Below are positions 37,882 through 47,476 of a stretch of DNA of 64,000 nucleotides, piece by piece. Each line of letters opens with the position of its first letter. Position 1 is the stretch's first letter. This stretch comes from Spirochaetales bacterium (GTDB lineage Bacteria; Spirochaetota; Spirochaetia; DSM-2461). Below the pieces are notes generated by a model. That model saw nothing but the letters and a program-made list of their open reading frames with translations, was not told the DNA's origin and made no database searches. Where the stretch lies: contig QKAW01000026.1 of assembly GCA_003247135.1 (NCBI GenBank), positions 1 to 64,000 of the forward strand, written 5' to 3'. The translations under genes were made by a program, and so were the position numbers.

Positions 37882-39956
37882 TGAAACTTAAAACTGCACT
37901 CTATATATTAGTTATTATTCTGCTAAACATAGCATCAACAACACTCTTTTTTCGAATAGACTTAACTGAGAACAAATCCTACTCTCTATCCCAGGGTAGT
38001 AAGAATCTGGTTGCTAACCTGGAAGAGCCATTAACAATAAAAGTTTTCTTATCTCAGAATCTGCCAGTACCTTATAACACTCTGGAAAGAGATATAAGAG
38101 ATATTTTAATGGAGTATAAGTTAAAAGCAAACAGACATTTTAACTATACAATTGATTTAATTGATAAGGAGAAAGAGAATTCTGTAAAACCAGAGACCTA
38201 CAATATCTATCCTGTAAATATCCAGAATATTGAACAGGATGAGGTAAAAGTTGTATCTGCATATATTGGTATGGCATTTATACACGGAGATTTAATAGAA
38301 ACAATTCCTGCAATACAGTATAACGAGAATCTTGAACTTATTATTACAAAAAACATTAGAAAACTGACAGAAAAAACAACTTCACTTTTAAGCATGAAAA
38401 ACAATATAAAAACAACCCTTTATATATCTCCAATAATGTATAAAGTCAGCAGTAATATTAAAAATTACAACAACTCAGTTAGTAATTTTATAGATTCAGT
38501 TGGAAGTGAGTATTTTAACAGACTGGATTATGACTTTGTTGAAGTAAATGAACGAGATATTCCAAAACTTGAAAAAGATTACGGAATAACCACATTAAAT
38601 CTTACAGATCAGAATGATAATACAACAAAAGCTGTTGCATCTGTTATAATTACTTCTGATCAGGGAAGCTCAAACATTGATCTTATTGTAAATGATATTT
38701 TTGGAAGAACAACACTTCTGGATGATGAACAACTGTCAAATGAAATTTCTTCAAGAATAGACAAGATGATTGGAGTAAAAACTAAAATTGGATACCTGAC
38801 ATCAAACGGAACAATTCCAATGAATCAGAACCAGATGCTGGCATTTAGCGGACAGCAAGAACCAACAATTAATAATCTTACTTCAATAATAAATGAAAAC
38901 TACAGTTTCGCTGCAGTAGATTTAAAAGAAGGGTTTATTAATAATGATATTAAAACATTAATCATTGCTAAACCAACAGAAAAATTTAGTGAGAGAGAGT
39001 TATATTTACTGGATCAGTATCTGTTAAAAGGAAATTCTCTTCTACTGGCATTGGATCAGGTTACAATGGATATGGAAAATAGCAATCCTAATTATGGAAT
39101 AGAGAAGTATATGCCTCTAGACCATGGATTGTATGAATTGCTTAAAAATTACGGTATCAGTTTAAATCAGAACATGGTTATGGACATGAATTCATTTAAA
39201 CAAATACAACGGGACCAGAAAGGAAGTATTCAGGAAACTCAAATCTATTTTGCTCCTATGGTTCAACACCAAAACATTAATCAGGATCTTGATGTTTTAA
39301 AAGGTTCTTCAGAATTAATAACCTTTAGAATGACAGAAGTTAAAGCATTAGACAGGGAAGATTCTACAGTTAAGACTCTTTTTACAACTTCTGATAAAGG
39401 GTGGACTGTAGAACCGGATAAACTCACATTAATTCCGGCGATGATCTCACCATCCGGGGAAATGTCAAAAATAAGTCTTGGAGTTCTTAAAGATGGAAAT
39501 TTTACAAGTTTCTTTAAAGGGAAGGAGATTCCGGCAAAAGAGTTAAAAGAAAAAGAGGAGGAAGATGAGGGAACCGAATCCAATTTAATATCCGGAGTTA
39601 CAGAGGACGAAGCACTAATAGAGTCTTCTGAAAAAGGTAAATTAATGGTTCTTGGCTCCTCAGATATGATAACAGACTCAATTCTAAGTCAAAATTATCA
39701 ATCCAATGTACTTTTTATGCAAAATTCCATCGATTATCTATCCGGTAGAGAGGACTACACACAGATGAGAAGTAAAGGTGTTCTTAATCGTCCAATGGTA
39801 GAAGTATCCACAATAAAAAGAAATTTTATTAAATACTTTAATATTATCGGTCTACCAATTATTGTTGCACTATGCGGTTTACTCTCCTACCTTATATGGC
39901 TAAATAAAAAGAACAGAATTAAACAGTTGTTTATGGAGAGCACAAATGAAAAATAG
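37881..39956 (+). CDS. GldG-like ABC auxiliary protein
   Basis: FRIDLTENKSYSLSQGSKNLVANLEEPLTIKVFLSQNLP; position in operon. Confidence 0.85.
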   Translation: MKLKTALYILVIILLNIASTTLFFRIDLTENKSYSLSQGSKNLVANLEEPLTIKVFLSQNLPVPYNTLERDIRDILMEYKLKANRHFNYTIDLIDKEKENSVKPETYNIYPVNIQNIEQDEVKVVSAYIGMAFIHGDLIETIPAIQYNENLELIITKNIRKLTEKTTSLLSMKNNIKTTLYISPIMYKVSSNIKNYNNSVSNFIDSVGSEYFNRLDYDFVEVNERDIPKLEKDYGITTLNLTDQNDNTTKAVASVIITSDQGSSNIDLIVNDIFGRTTLLDDEQLSNEISSRIDKMIGVKTKIGYLTSNGTIPMNQNQMLAFSGQQEPTINNLTSIINENYSFAAVDLKEGFINNDIKTLIIAKPTEKFSERELYLLDQYLLKGNSLLLALDQVTMDMENSNPNYGIEKYMPLDHGLYELLKNYGISLNQNMVMDMNSFKQIQRDQKGSIQETQIYFAPMVQHQNINQDLDVLKGSSELITFRMTEVKALDREDSTVKTLFTTSDKGWTVEPDKLTLIPAMISPSGEMSKISLGVLKDGNFTSFFKGKEIPAKELKEKEEEDEGTESNLISGVTEDEALIESSEKGKLMVLGSSDMITDSILSQNYQSNVLFMQNSIDYLSGREDYTQMRSKGVLNRPMVEVSTIKRNFIKYFNIIGLPIIVALCGLLSYLIWLNKKNRIKQLFMESTNEK

Positions 39957-40731
39957 AGTTGAATACGGAATTTTAATAGGATTAATAGTAGTTCTAACTG
40001 CATATATATTTTTAAGAAAAGATCAGGAAATAAACTACACTCTTCCTAAGATGACAAAATTTGTTAAAGATGATCTTACAAAAGTTACTTATGGAGATTT
40101 TAATATTACAAAGTCAGATGGAATCTGGTATCTTCCATCAGGTTTTGAATTATCAGATTCTATGGGTTCAAGAATTTTAAATGAATTATCCAATATTAAA
40201 TTAATAGACAAAATATCAGAAACAGATAATTATAAAAAATTTGGAATTGAGGACTCGAATAAGTTAAATCTGTATAAAAACGATAGAACACTAGTTGAAC
40301 TCTATATTGGAAAAACATCATCTACCGGAAATTATACCTATGTTAGATTCCCGGGTGTTAAGGGAGTTTTTTCAATAAGAGGTAATTTCTCAGAACTTTT
40401 AGATAAAAGTGAGGATGAGTTAAGAAGTAAGCTGGTGCTTTCTCTGGATAATGTTACTGAAATTACTATAAATCAGGATGGTAATGATGTAATAAAAACC
40501 GGAGAAGAAGTTGAAGAGATTGTTTCATATTTAGATAATCTTCAGGCTACAGGCTTCGAGGAGTTAGAAAGAGGTAACATTCTTCTCTCTGTAGCAATTA
40601 AAGGCCAGGAAGACAAAACTCTTATAATTTATGAAGGTGTTGATGGTAAATATCCTGCAACATCCTCTCAAGTAGAATTTCATTTTACACTTTCAGAGTG
40701 GGTTGTTAACAAGCTTAAGGAAGTTAAATAA
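39946..40731 (+). CDS. DUF4340-like protein of Gld-type ABC operon
   Basis: Single N-terminal TM, repeated VELYIGKTSSTGNYTYVRFPGVKGVFSIRG segment; overlaps GldG-like gene. Confidence 0.75.
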   Translation: MKNRVEYGILIGLIVVLTAYIFLRKDQEINYTLPKMTKFVKDDLTKVTYGDFNITKSDGIWYLPSGFELSDSMGSRILNELSNIKLIDKISETDNYKKFGIEDSNKLNLYKNDRTLVELYIGKTSSTGNYTYVRFPGVKGVFSIRGNFSELLDKSEDELRSKLVLSLDNVTEITINQDGNDVIKTGEEVEEIVSYLDNLQATGFEELERGNILLSVAIKGQEDKTLIIYEGVDGKYPATSSQVEFHFTLSEWVVNKLKEVK

Positions 40732-40733
40732 CA

Positions 40734-40760
40734 AAAAGGGGGGTAAATCAACCCCCTTTA
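40734..40760. terminator. Bidirectional terminator between convergent genes
   Basis: AAAGGGGGGTAAATCAACCCCCTTT hairpin with A/T flanks. Confidence 0.75.
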
Positions 40761-40762
40761 TT

Positions 40763-41602
40763 CTAATACCTGTCTAAACCGATATCAAAGTTTTTAATTG
40801 AATGTGTTAAAGCTCCGCTGGAGATAATATCAACTCCACTTAACGCAACACTTTTAATTGTCTCTATAGAAATATTACCGGATGCTTCAGTTATCATTTT
40901 CCCATTAACAAGGGTTACTGCCTCTTTTAAAACTTCTGGTGTCATATTATCTAGTAAAACAATATCTACCGGATTTTCCAAAAGTTCCTTAAGCTGATCC
41001 AGAGTATCAACTTCAACTTCAATTTTAACAGTATGGCCTACATAATCTTTGACTTTTTGTACAGCTTCAGTCAATGAATTACTAAATGCCAGATGGTTAT
41101 CTTTAATCATAACAGCATCATCCAGACCAAACCGATGATTAAAACCACCACCGACTTTAACTGCGTATTTTTCTAAAACCCTGAACCCTGGAGTTGTTTT
41201 TCTTGTATCAACGACCTTAGCCTTTGTCCCCTCCACTTCTTTAACTAGCCTGTTTGTAAAGGATGCAATACCACAGAGACGCCCTAACAAATTCAGACAT
41301 GTTCTCTCTGCCGACAACATGGCTCTTATGTTTCCTGATACTTTAACTATTTTATCACCAACCTTAACAAGGTCTCCATCTTTTTTATAGAATTCAAATT
41401 TAACATTTGGATCCAATACCTCAAATGCATAGAGGGATGCATTTAATCCTGCTACTATCCCCTCTTCTCTTGCTCTTAAAACCGTTTCGCCCATTGCATC
41501 TTCAGGAATTAAGGCATCGGTAGTTAAATCTCCTCCCTTGCTAAAATCTTCCAGCAGAGCATTTTCTATAATATGTTTATACTGTATCTTGTGTAGTGTC
41601 AT
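40763..41602 (-). CDS. nadC: Quinolinate phosphoribosyltransferase NadC
   Basis: EDFSKGGDLTTDALIP, ERTCLNLLGRLCGIASFT, VVDTRKTTPGFRVLEKYAVKVGGGFNHRFGLDDAVMIKDNH, IEVEVDTLDQ, TEASGNIS. Confidence 0.96.
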   Translation of the reverse strand: MTLHKIQYKHIIENALLEDFSKGGDLTTDALIPEDAMGETVLRAREEGIVAGLNASLYAFEVLDPNVKFEFYKKDGDLVKVGDKIVKVSGNIRAMLSAERTCLNLLGRLCGIASFTNRLVKEVEGTKAKVVDTRKTTPGFRVLEKYAVKVGGGFNHRFGLDDAVMIKDNHLAFSNSLTEAVQKVKDYVGHTVKIEVEVDTLDQLKELLENPVDIVLLDNMTPEVLKEAVTLVNGKMITEASGNISIETIKSVALSGVDIISSGALTHSIKNFDIGLDRY

Positions 41603-43145
41603 CTTTCCCTCTCTTAATTTTTATTCTGTCCCATTTTATTGATGTCTCGGGATAATCAACTCTGAAGTGTGCTCCACGACTCTCGGTTCTGGCTAACGCA
41701 GCCATTGTAAGCTCTCGACCTAAAAGAATCATATTGTTTAATTCAAGCCAGGAAACAACTCTGGAGAAATCCACAGAACTTTCACCAGATAGTTTCTTTA
41801 CATTATCCTCAATTTTATTAATCTCTTCCAAAGCTCTGTTTAAACTAACTTCACTTCTAATAATACCGCAATATTTATACATAACGGATTGTAGCTCACT
41901 CTTTACTTTTTTTATATCCTCAGCATCCGGAATACTGTTCAGCAAAGGAAAATCTATATCTATTTCCAATACATCATGATATTCCATTAATAATTTCTCT
42001 ACCTCGGATTTTCCATAAACCAGACACTCTAAAAGGGAGTTGCTTGCCAATCTGTTTGCACCATGAACCCCTGTAAAAGCAGCTTCTCCAGCTACTCCCA
42101 ATCCTTTTGGTAGTTCAGAATTTATATCAATGCCACCCATTATATAGTGAACAGCAGGTGTTACAGGAATAAGATCCCTTCTGGGGTTTAGTCCGGCTTT
42201 TAGACAAAATGAAGTAACTGTCGGAAATTTTATATCAATATTCTCTATAGGTTTTAGATCCAGAAAAACATTATGTCCATTGGATATCTCCTTCCAAATG
42301 CTTCTGGAAACAACATCCCTTGGGGCTAACTCCTTTAAGGGTGAGTATTTTCCCATAAAAAGAGCACCATCATCTCTTACAAGCCTTGCCCCTGCTCCTC
42401 TTAAAGCCTCTGTAAGCAGCATTAATGAATCACCATTTTTTACATTAAGGGCAGTTGGATGAAATTGAACCATTTCAATATCCTTAAGAGCTAGGCCTGA
42501 TCTGATTGCAATTGCTATAGAATCGCCAGTAGATTCAGGAGGATTCGTTGTGTGGCCAAAAAGCTGCCCAACACCTCCTGTTGCCAATAAAACTCTTGGA
42601 GATTTTACAAAAACCCATCCATTTTCCTTTGAAAATCCAATTATCCCTTGTATCTTATTATCTGAAATAACTAAATTATATACAAAAAGATTGCACTCCC
42701 AATCGATATTCTCTCTTTTTAAAGCTTCATTATATAGTGTTTCTACCAGAATCTTTCCTGTTGCATCACCACCAGCCTTTAAAACCCTTCGCCTTGAGTG
42801 TGCCCCTTCATGATTTCTTTCCAGTAAGCCACTACTTGTTTTATCAAAAGCCATATTAATATTAACCAGCTTATCAATAGCTAAAGCACCATTTTTTGTT
42901 AAAAAAGATATCTGATCTAGTAAACCTGAGTATACACCAGCAACAACAGTATCCATTTTATGTAATTCCGGAGAATCATCATTTCCAACAGAGGCGGCGA
43001 TACCTCCCTGGGCAAGAGGTGAACTGCCACTACTGAATGAGCCTGTTTTGGTAACAACAAGAACCCTGTTATCTCCAGTTTCAAGAGCAGCTGTTAAACC
43101 TGCTGCCCCGGATCCTACAATAATAAGGTCATAAATTTGCCTCAC
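41577..43145 (-). CDS. nadB: L-aspartate oxidase NadB
   Basis: DLIIVGSGAAGLTAAL, SSPLAQGGIAASVGNDDSPELHK, MVQFHPTALN, PAVHYIMGGIDI, GVHGANRLASNSLLECLVYG. Confidence 0.96.
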   Translation of the reverse strand: MRQIYDLIIVGSGAAGLTAALETGDNRVLVVTKTGSFSSGSSPLAQGGIAASVGNDDSPELHKMDTVVAGVYSGLLDQISFLTKNGALAIDKLVNINMAFDKTSSGLLERNHEGAHSRRRVLKAGGDATGKILVETLYNEALKRENIDWECNLFVYNLVISDNKIQGIIGFSKENGWVFVKSPRVLLATGGVGQLFGHTTNPPESTGDSIAIAIRSGLALKDIEMVQFHPTALNVKNGDSLMLLTEALRGAGARLVRDDGALFMGKYSPLKELAPRDVVSRSIWKEISNGHNVFLDLKPIENIDIKFPTVTSFCLKAGLNPRRDLIPVTPAVHYIMGGIDINSELPKGLGVAGEAAFTGVHGANRLASNSLLECLVYGKSEVEKLLMEYHDVLEIDIDFPLLNSIPDAEDIKKVKSELQSVMYKYCGIIRSEVSLNRALEEINKIEDNVKKLSGESSVDFSRVVSWLELNNMILLGRELTMAALARTESRGAHFRVDYPETSIKWDRIKIKRGKDDTTQDTV

Positions 43146-44146
43146 TACTTAACCTCTAGCATTCTCTCTACAGATTTCTGAGCACCCTTAATTACTTCTG
43201 AGTCTACAAACACTTCAGGAGACATAGTTTCCAAAGTTTCCAGGACATTTTCAACTGTTATTTTTTTCATATGTGGACAAAGATTGCATGGTCTTACAAA
43301 TTCGACATCAGGGTACAAACCTGTAAGGTTATCACTCATTGAACACTCAGTTACCATTAGAACTTTTTTAGGTCTTCTTTCCTCAACAAATTTAATCATA
43401 TCTGCAGTAGAACCGGAAAAATCTGAAGCTTCAACAATCTCTCTTGGGCACTCAGGATGTGCAATTACAACAAGATCCTGGTGTGCAGCCCTAAATTCAT
43501 TAATACTATCAACAGTAAATAATTCATGTACTTCACAACTTCCTTTTGACCATTCAATAAGCTCTTTATCTGTCTGGGTTTGCATATTTCTGCACAAAAA
43601 TCTGTCGGGAACAAAGAGGATTCTATCGCTATCAATACTATCAATAATTTTTTTGGCATTTCCAGATGTACAACAGATATCTACCTCTGCCTTGGTTTCA
43701 GCAGTTGTATTAACATAAGTTACAATAGGAACTCCGGGATACTCTTTTCTTAACATTCTAATGTCGTTACCAGTTATTGAATCGGCTAAAGAGCAACCTG
43801 CTGATGGGTCTGAAATTAATACACGTTTTTCCGGGCTTAAAACCTTTGTAGTTTCAGCCATAAAATATACACCACAAACCAATATTGTATCGGCAGTAGT
43901 TTTAGCAGCTTCTCTGGCAAGCCCCAAAGAGTCACCTCTTATATCAGAAATACAATGAAAAATATCCGGTGTCATATAATTATGAGCCAGTATTACAACA
44001 TTCTTCTCTTTTTTTAGTTTATTAATTCTATATATATAGGGAGCCTTTACCTCCCATTCCATAGGTGGTATTACATCTTTTACCAATTTGTACAGATGAT
44101 CAGTAGCATCCTTAACTTCCTGGGTATACTCTGGAACAATACTCAT
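43145..44146 (-). CDS. nadA: Quinolinate synthase NadA
   Basis: NVVILAHNYMTPDI, GVYFMAETTKVLSPEKRVLISDPSAGCSLADS, VTYVNTTAETKAEVDICCTSGNA, HPECPREI. Confidence 0.96.
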   Translation of the reverse strand: MSIVPEYTQEVKDATDHLYKLVKDVIPPMEWEVKAPYIYRINKLKKEKNVVILAHNYMTPDIFHCISDIRGDSLGLAREAAKTTADTILVCGVYFMAETTKVLSPEKRVLISDPSAGCSLADSITGNDIRMLRKEYPGVPIVTYVNTTAETKAEVDICCTSGNAKKIIDSIDSDRILFVPDRFLCRNMQTQTDKELIEWSKGSCEVHELFTVDSINEFRAAHQDLVVIAHPECPREIVEASDFSGSTADMIKFVEERRPKKVLMVTECSMSDNLTGLYPDVEFVRPCNLCPHMKKITVENVLETLETMSPEVFVDSEVIKGAQKSVERMLEVK

Positions 44147-44162
44147 AATTTCTCCTAACTAA

Positions 44163-44204
44163 TACTCATATTGAGCATAAATCTTATACTCTTAATGAGC
44201 ATAA
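44163..44204 (-). promoter_or_regulatory. Tandem operator-like repeats upstream of nadA (candidate NadQ/NrtR-type site)
   Basis: TACTCATATTGAGCATAA (44163-44180) and TACTCTTAATGAGCATAA (44187-44204): imperfect dyads, 24-bp period. Confidence 0.65.
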
Positions 44205-44229
44205 TCCTCCTTGAGAAAAAAAAAGTCAA
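44201..44229 (-). promoter_or_regulatory. Candidate nadA promoter overlapping the operator
   Basis: Minus strand TTGACT (44229-44224), 17 bp, GATTAT (44206-44201). Confidence 0.4.
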
Positions 44230-44281
44230 GTCAATTGGATTAATATGAACAAGAATTCTATATTTATATAAAGAGGTAACT

Positions 44282-44953
44282 ATGATACTGCTAATAACTT
44301 TAATGCTTAATTTTTTTCAGATAGAGGAATGGTTAAACAACGAAAAACAGAGTACAGAGCTTATAGAAATATTAAATAAAAGTGATAAACAGATCGACAA
44401 CGAGATTAGTGGTTTTGAATACTACTACCGGAAAAGCCTGATAAATCTTTATAAAGGAAAAATCTATTTAGATAACAATCAAAAAAAGGAATCGATTAAA
44501 TCTTTGGAGCAATCTATGGACTTCGCCATGGAGGCATTAAAGTTAAGAGAGGATTCAGACTGCTGGAGAGTAATGGCAGATGCAGGTAGTGCATTAATGC
44601 TTCAGAAAGGTCTACCATACATAATACAGAATTCCGGAAAAATTAATGATTACGCCTTAAAATCCCTGGAAATTGACAGCATGAACAGCAAGGCACATAT
44701 CATAGTTGCTGCTGGACTAATAAATGCTCCTCCAATATTTGGCGGAGATATAAAAAAAGGAATATCTATTTTAAAAAATCTTATTATAGATGAGGATGAT
44801 AAAGAAGCATCTCTAACCAGATCCATTATACTTACAGAAGCTTATATAAAGATAAAAGATAGGGATTCAGCTAAAAAAAGCTTAAATGAAGGATTTATAA
44901 ATTTCCCCCAAAATAAAAAGTTGAATAAGTTAAAACTTTCCCTTGAAGGGTAA
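44282..44953 (+). CDS. TPR-like protein
   Basis: Helical repeats (KGKIYLDNNQKKESIKSLEQSMDFAMEALKL, YALKSLEIDSMNSKAHIIVAAGL). Confidence 0.65.
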   Translation: MILLITLMLNFFQIEEWLNNEKQSTELIEILNKSDKQIDNEISGFEYYYRKSLINLYKGKIYLDNNQKKESIKSLEQSMDFAMEALKLREDSDCWRVMADAGSALMLQKGLPYIIQNSGKINDYALKSLEIDSMNSKAHIIVAAGLINAPPIFGGDIKKGISILKNLIIDEDDKEASLTRSIILTEAYIKIKDRDSAKKSLNEGFINFPQNKKLNKLKLSLEG

Positions 44954-45928
44954 ATTAAGTCCTATATTAATTAGTTCAGCTTCAACATCTTTTCGAAACA
45001 TATAGGTTGCAGCAGGTCTACCTGGGCCGGAACAATCCTCATTCCCTGTTTCGATAACAAATTTCCCCTGTTTTATATAGCGTCTAAAATTCTGTTTATG
45101 CATAAGAATTCCTGTTAAACCTTCATATACCTTTTGTATGGTTAGCAATGTAAATTCATTTGGTAAAAGTTTAAAAACAATTGGTCTATAGGGTAATTTA
45201 CCACGTATTCTAGCAGTTGTTGATGCTAAAATTCTCCTGTGATCCCCTTCCATACTCATTCCCAAATTTTCAGAAAGTTTACGGTACTCAGGCTCCATTA
45301 TTTTTTTAGCTGTTATTGGCAGAATATAACCTGCATCTTTTGCCCAGTCATCCCAGTCCCTGTGGGATTCAGAAACAAGACCTGCTTCATAAAGAACTTC
45401 ATAACGAAACAGAACCTTACTCATATCCCAATTTGTAAAATCACCAAAATTTACCCTTAGACGCTCTAATCGTAATTTTCTCTCATCAGAATTATCTGAC
45501 TCCTGGGCCCATTCCAGTAAATTAGGTTTAATAATCCTTGATACAATTTCAGGTACACCCTGTCGGAAATCTTCCCAAGGAAAAAATGAGTATAAATTTA
45601 CCCATCTGCCGGGAAGTTTCATATCTGTCTTTACATAGGGTATTAGAGCATAGTAACCAACAGTAACATTCCTGCTCCCATGTCTGCTTACAGCATTCCT
45701 ATTCCAGTTACCGTAAGTATAAAGTTGTTCAACATAGTCAAGTTTTTGTCCTGTTTTTTCCTCAACCCAGGCTCTTAAACCCAGCTCCAGAGTTCTATGT
45801 TCATCAGGAGCAAATGCTCCACTTGGAAGGGATAGAGGAGACTGAAGTGTCATAACCTGAGGTTCACCATATTTTGTTCTTAAAATAACAGCTGTTAAAT
45901 CAACTGTTATTGCATTTTCTCTACTCAA
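44930..45928 (-). CDS. nadQ: NadQ/NrtR-like regulator: non-catalytic Nudix domain plus C-terminal winged helix
   Basis: MSRENAITVDLTAVILRTKYGEPQV, degenerate Nudix box LPSGAFAPDEHRTLELGLRAWVEEKTGQ, wHTH KLLPNEFTLLTIQKVYEGLTGILMHKQNFRRYIKQGKFVIETG; near nadABC. Confidence 0.75.
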   Translation of the reverse strand: MSRENAITVDLTAVILRTKYGEPQVMTLQSPLSLPSGAFAPDEHRTLELGLRAWVEEKTGQKLDYVEQLYTYGNWNRNAVSRHGSRNVTVGYYALIPYVKTDMKLPGRWVNLYSFFPWEDFRQGVPEIVSRIIKPNLLEWAQESDNSDERKLRLERLRVNFGDFTNWDMSKVLFRYEVLYEAGLVSESHRDWDDWAKDAGYILPITAKKIMEPEYRKLSENLGMSMEGDHRRILASTTARIRGKLPYRPIVFKLLPNEFTLLTIQKVYEGLTGILMHKQNFRRYIKQGKFVIETGNEDCSGPGRPAATYMFRKDVEAELINIGLNLPFKGKF

Positions 45929-46413
45929 GCTCTTTTTCTCTTATATATAATAAATATTAAAATAGCCAGCGCTATAGTTAGAGCCGAAAGCAGTATAATA
46001 ATTCCGGAAACATCTCTCTCTTGGGCAAGGATAAATTCTTCAGATATTTCAACAGGAATCTGCAAATTTCCATCTTTATCAGATATTTGAAACCCAACAA
46101 TAACATTAATAGAAGGTTTTTCCTGTTTAATGCCATCTATTTCATATATTGTTCCATTTAAAACAAGTTTATCCCTGTATATTATAATACCTTCACTATC
46201 TATATCACCATCAGGGTATCCGTTAAATTGATAATTAAAATCATTGGATTCAATCAACAAATAAAGAGTTTCCGGGTTTAGATTTATACTCTCCCCTTCA
46301 TTTAACTCTATTAAAGCGGTAACACTTTCTCTATCAGCTTTAATTGTAACTCTGTTTTCACTAAACAATGAGAAGCCCGCTAAAAAAATAATGCAAGAAA
46401 TTAACTTTTTCAT
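45925..46413 (-). CDS. Hypothetical exported protein with C-terminal TM
   Basis: Signal peptide MKKLISCIIFLAGFSLFS, C-terminal TM then KRKRA. Confidence 0.55.
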   Translation of the reverse strand: MKKLISCIIFLAGFSLFSENRVTIKADRESVTALIELNEGESINLNPETLYLLIESNDFNYQFNGYPDGDIDSEGIIIYRDKLVLNGTIYEIDGIKQEKPSINVIVGFQISDKDGNLQIPVEISEEFILAQERDVSGIIILLSALTIALAILIFIIYKRKRA

Positions 46414-46425
46414 AAATACACCCCA

Positions 46426-46989
46426 CTACATAATGCCTGAAAAAGCATAAATAAGCCACAAAAAAAATATGGTATACATAACTCTCTGATATAAACCCCT
46501 TGGGCCCTCTTTTCTTGCTGCATGAGCAGAAGTATATAAAATACCTACTAAAACTGTAATATTTAAAATTCTGTTAAAAACACCAATCACAACCACAAAT
46601 TTCATAACCACAAGTAAAGCCATGGAAAGACCAGACAATTGCAGTAACAGATTATGCAATCTACTCTCTTTAAGAGAGTAAAAAACCAGATGTTCAAAGG
46701 GTTTTGACGAGAAAACCCCACTTAAAAAGATAAATAGAGAAAATAACGATAATGGTATCATATAGTGAGCTTCAGTAATAAAGATCTCTCTGGAATTCAA
46801 AACTCCAGCCATAATAATTATACCAAGACCTTTAAATCCCCACTGCATCAAGCCTCGGTTCTCATAGGTTTGACAGCCTAATTCACTTAAAGTATTGTAT
46901 TTTCTACTATAAGTCTCTGGAGCTTTCTTCTGAGCTATAAAAGTTACAAATCCAAAGTAAATTGTGGCAGTAATAATAAAAAGTATCAT
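46426..46989 (-). CDS. DUF998-like integral membrane protein
   Basis: YSRKYNTLSELGCQTYENRGLMQWGFKGLGI motif and multiple TM helices. Confidence 0.6.
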   Translation of the reverse strand: MILFIITATIYFGFVTFIAQKKAPETYSRKYNTLSELGCQTYENRGLMQWGFKGLGIIIMAGVLNSREIFITEAHYMIPLSLFSLFIFLSGVFSSKPFEHLVFYSLKESRLHNLLLQLSGLSMALLVVMKFVVVIGVFNRILNITVLVGILYTSAHAARKEGPRGLYQRVMYTIFFLWLIYAFSGIM

Positions 46990-47116
46990 AGATTAACTTT
47001 ACTTCAAAATTTCTGAACTCTAAAGGTTTTTTTATATTTTTTTTGAAAAAATTCCCTTGCTAAATATTATTGTAAAGCATATTATTATTCATATATATGA
47101 AAAAGGGGAACTACTT

Positions 47117-47476
47117 ATGAATTTAAGCTTAATTTTATTATTGGCTGCAGGTTTTTTATTGATTAAATTCTTCCAGGCAAAATCCGGACTTAAACCACAG
47201 GATGCCAAGCGCATTGTTTCTGAAGGCGGTAGAGTTATAGATGTAAGATCAATAGGAGAATATAAAAGTGGTCACTTTAAATCTGCTATTAACATTCCCC
47301 ATACAGAGATATTAAAAGGGATAAAAAAAGCCAAATTAGGAAAGGATTCTCCCTTAATTCTTTACTGTGCAAGTGGAGCAAGATCAGCTGCTGCAATATC
47401 AACCCTTAAATCTGAAGGTTACACACAGGTTTACAATGGTGGAACCCTAAGAAGAATTACTAGTTTACTCTCCTAG
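47117..47476 (+). CDS. Membrane-anchored rhodanese-like protein
   Basis: RVIDVRSIGEYKSGHFKSAINIPHTEI, LILYCASGARSAAAISTLKSEGYTQVYNGGT; ATG at 47117 with RBS preferred over track start 47057. Confidence 0.9.
   Translation: MNLSLILLLAAGFLLIKFFQAKSGLKPQDAKRIVSEGGRVIDVRSIGEYKSGHFKSAINIPHTEILKGIKKAKLGKDSPLILYCASGARSAAAISTLKSEGYTQVYNGGTLRRITSLLS

Noticed and set aside
47057-47116. 20-aa N-terminal extension of the rhodanese ORF in the track
   Set aside because: No RBS at 47057; a strong AGGGGAAC RBS precedes ATG 47117 and the protein then starts with a normal TM anchor.
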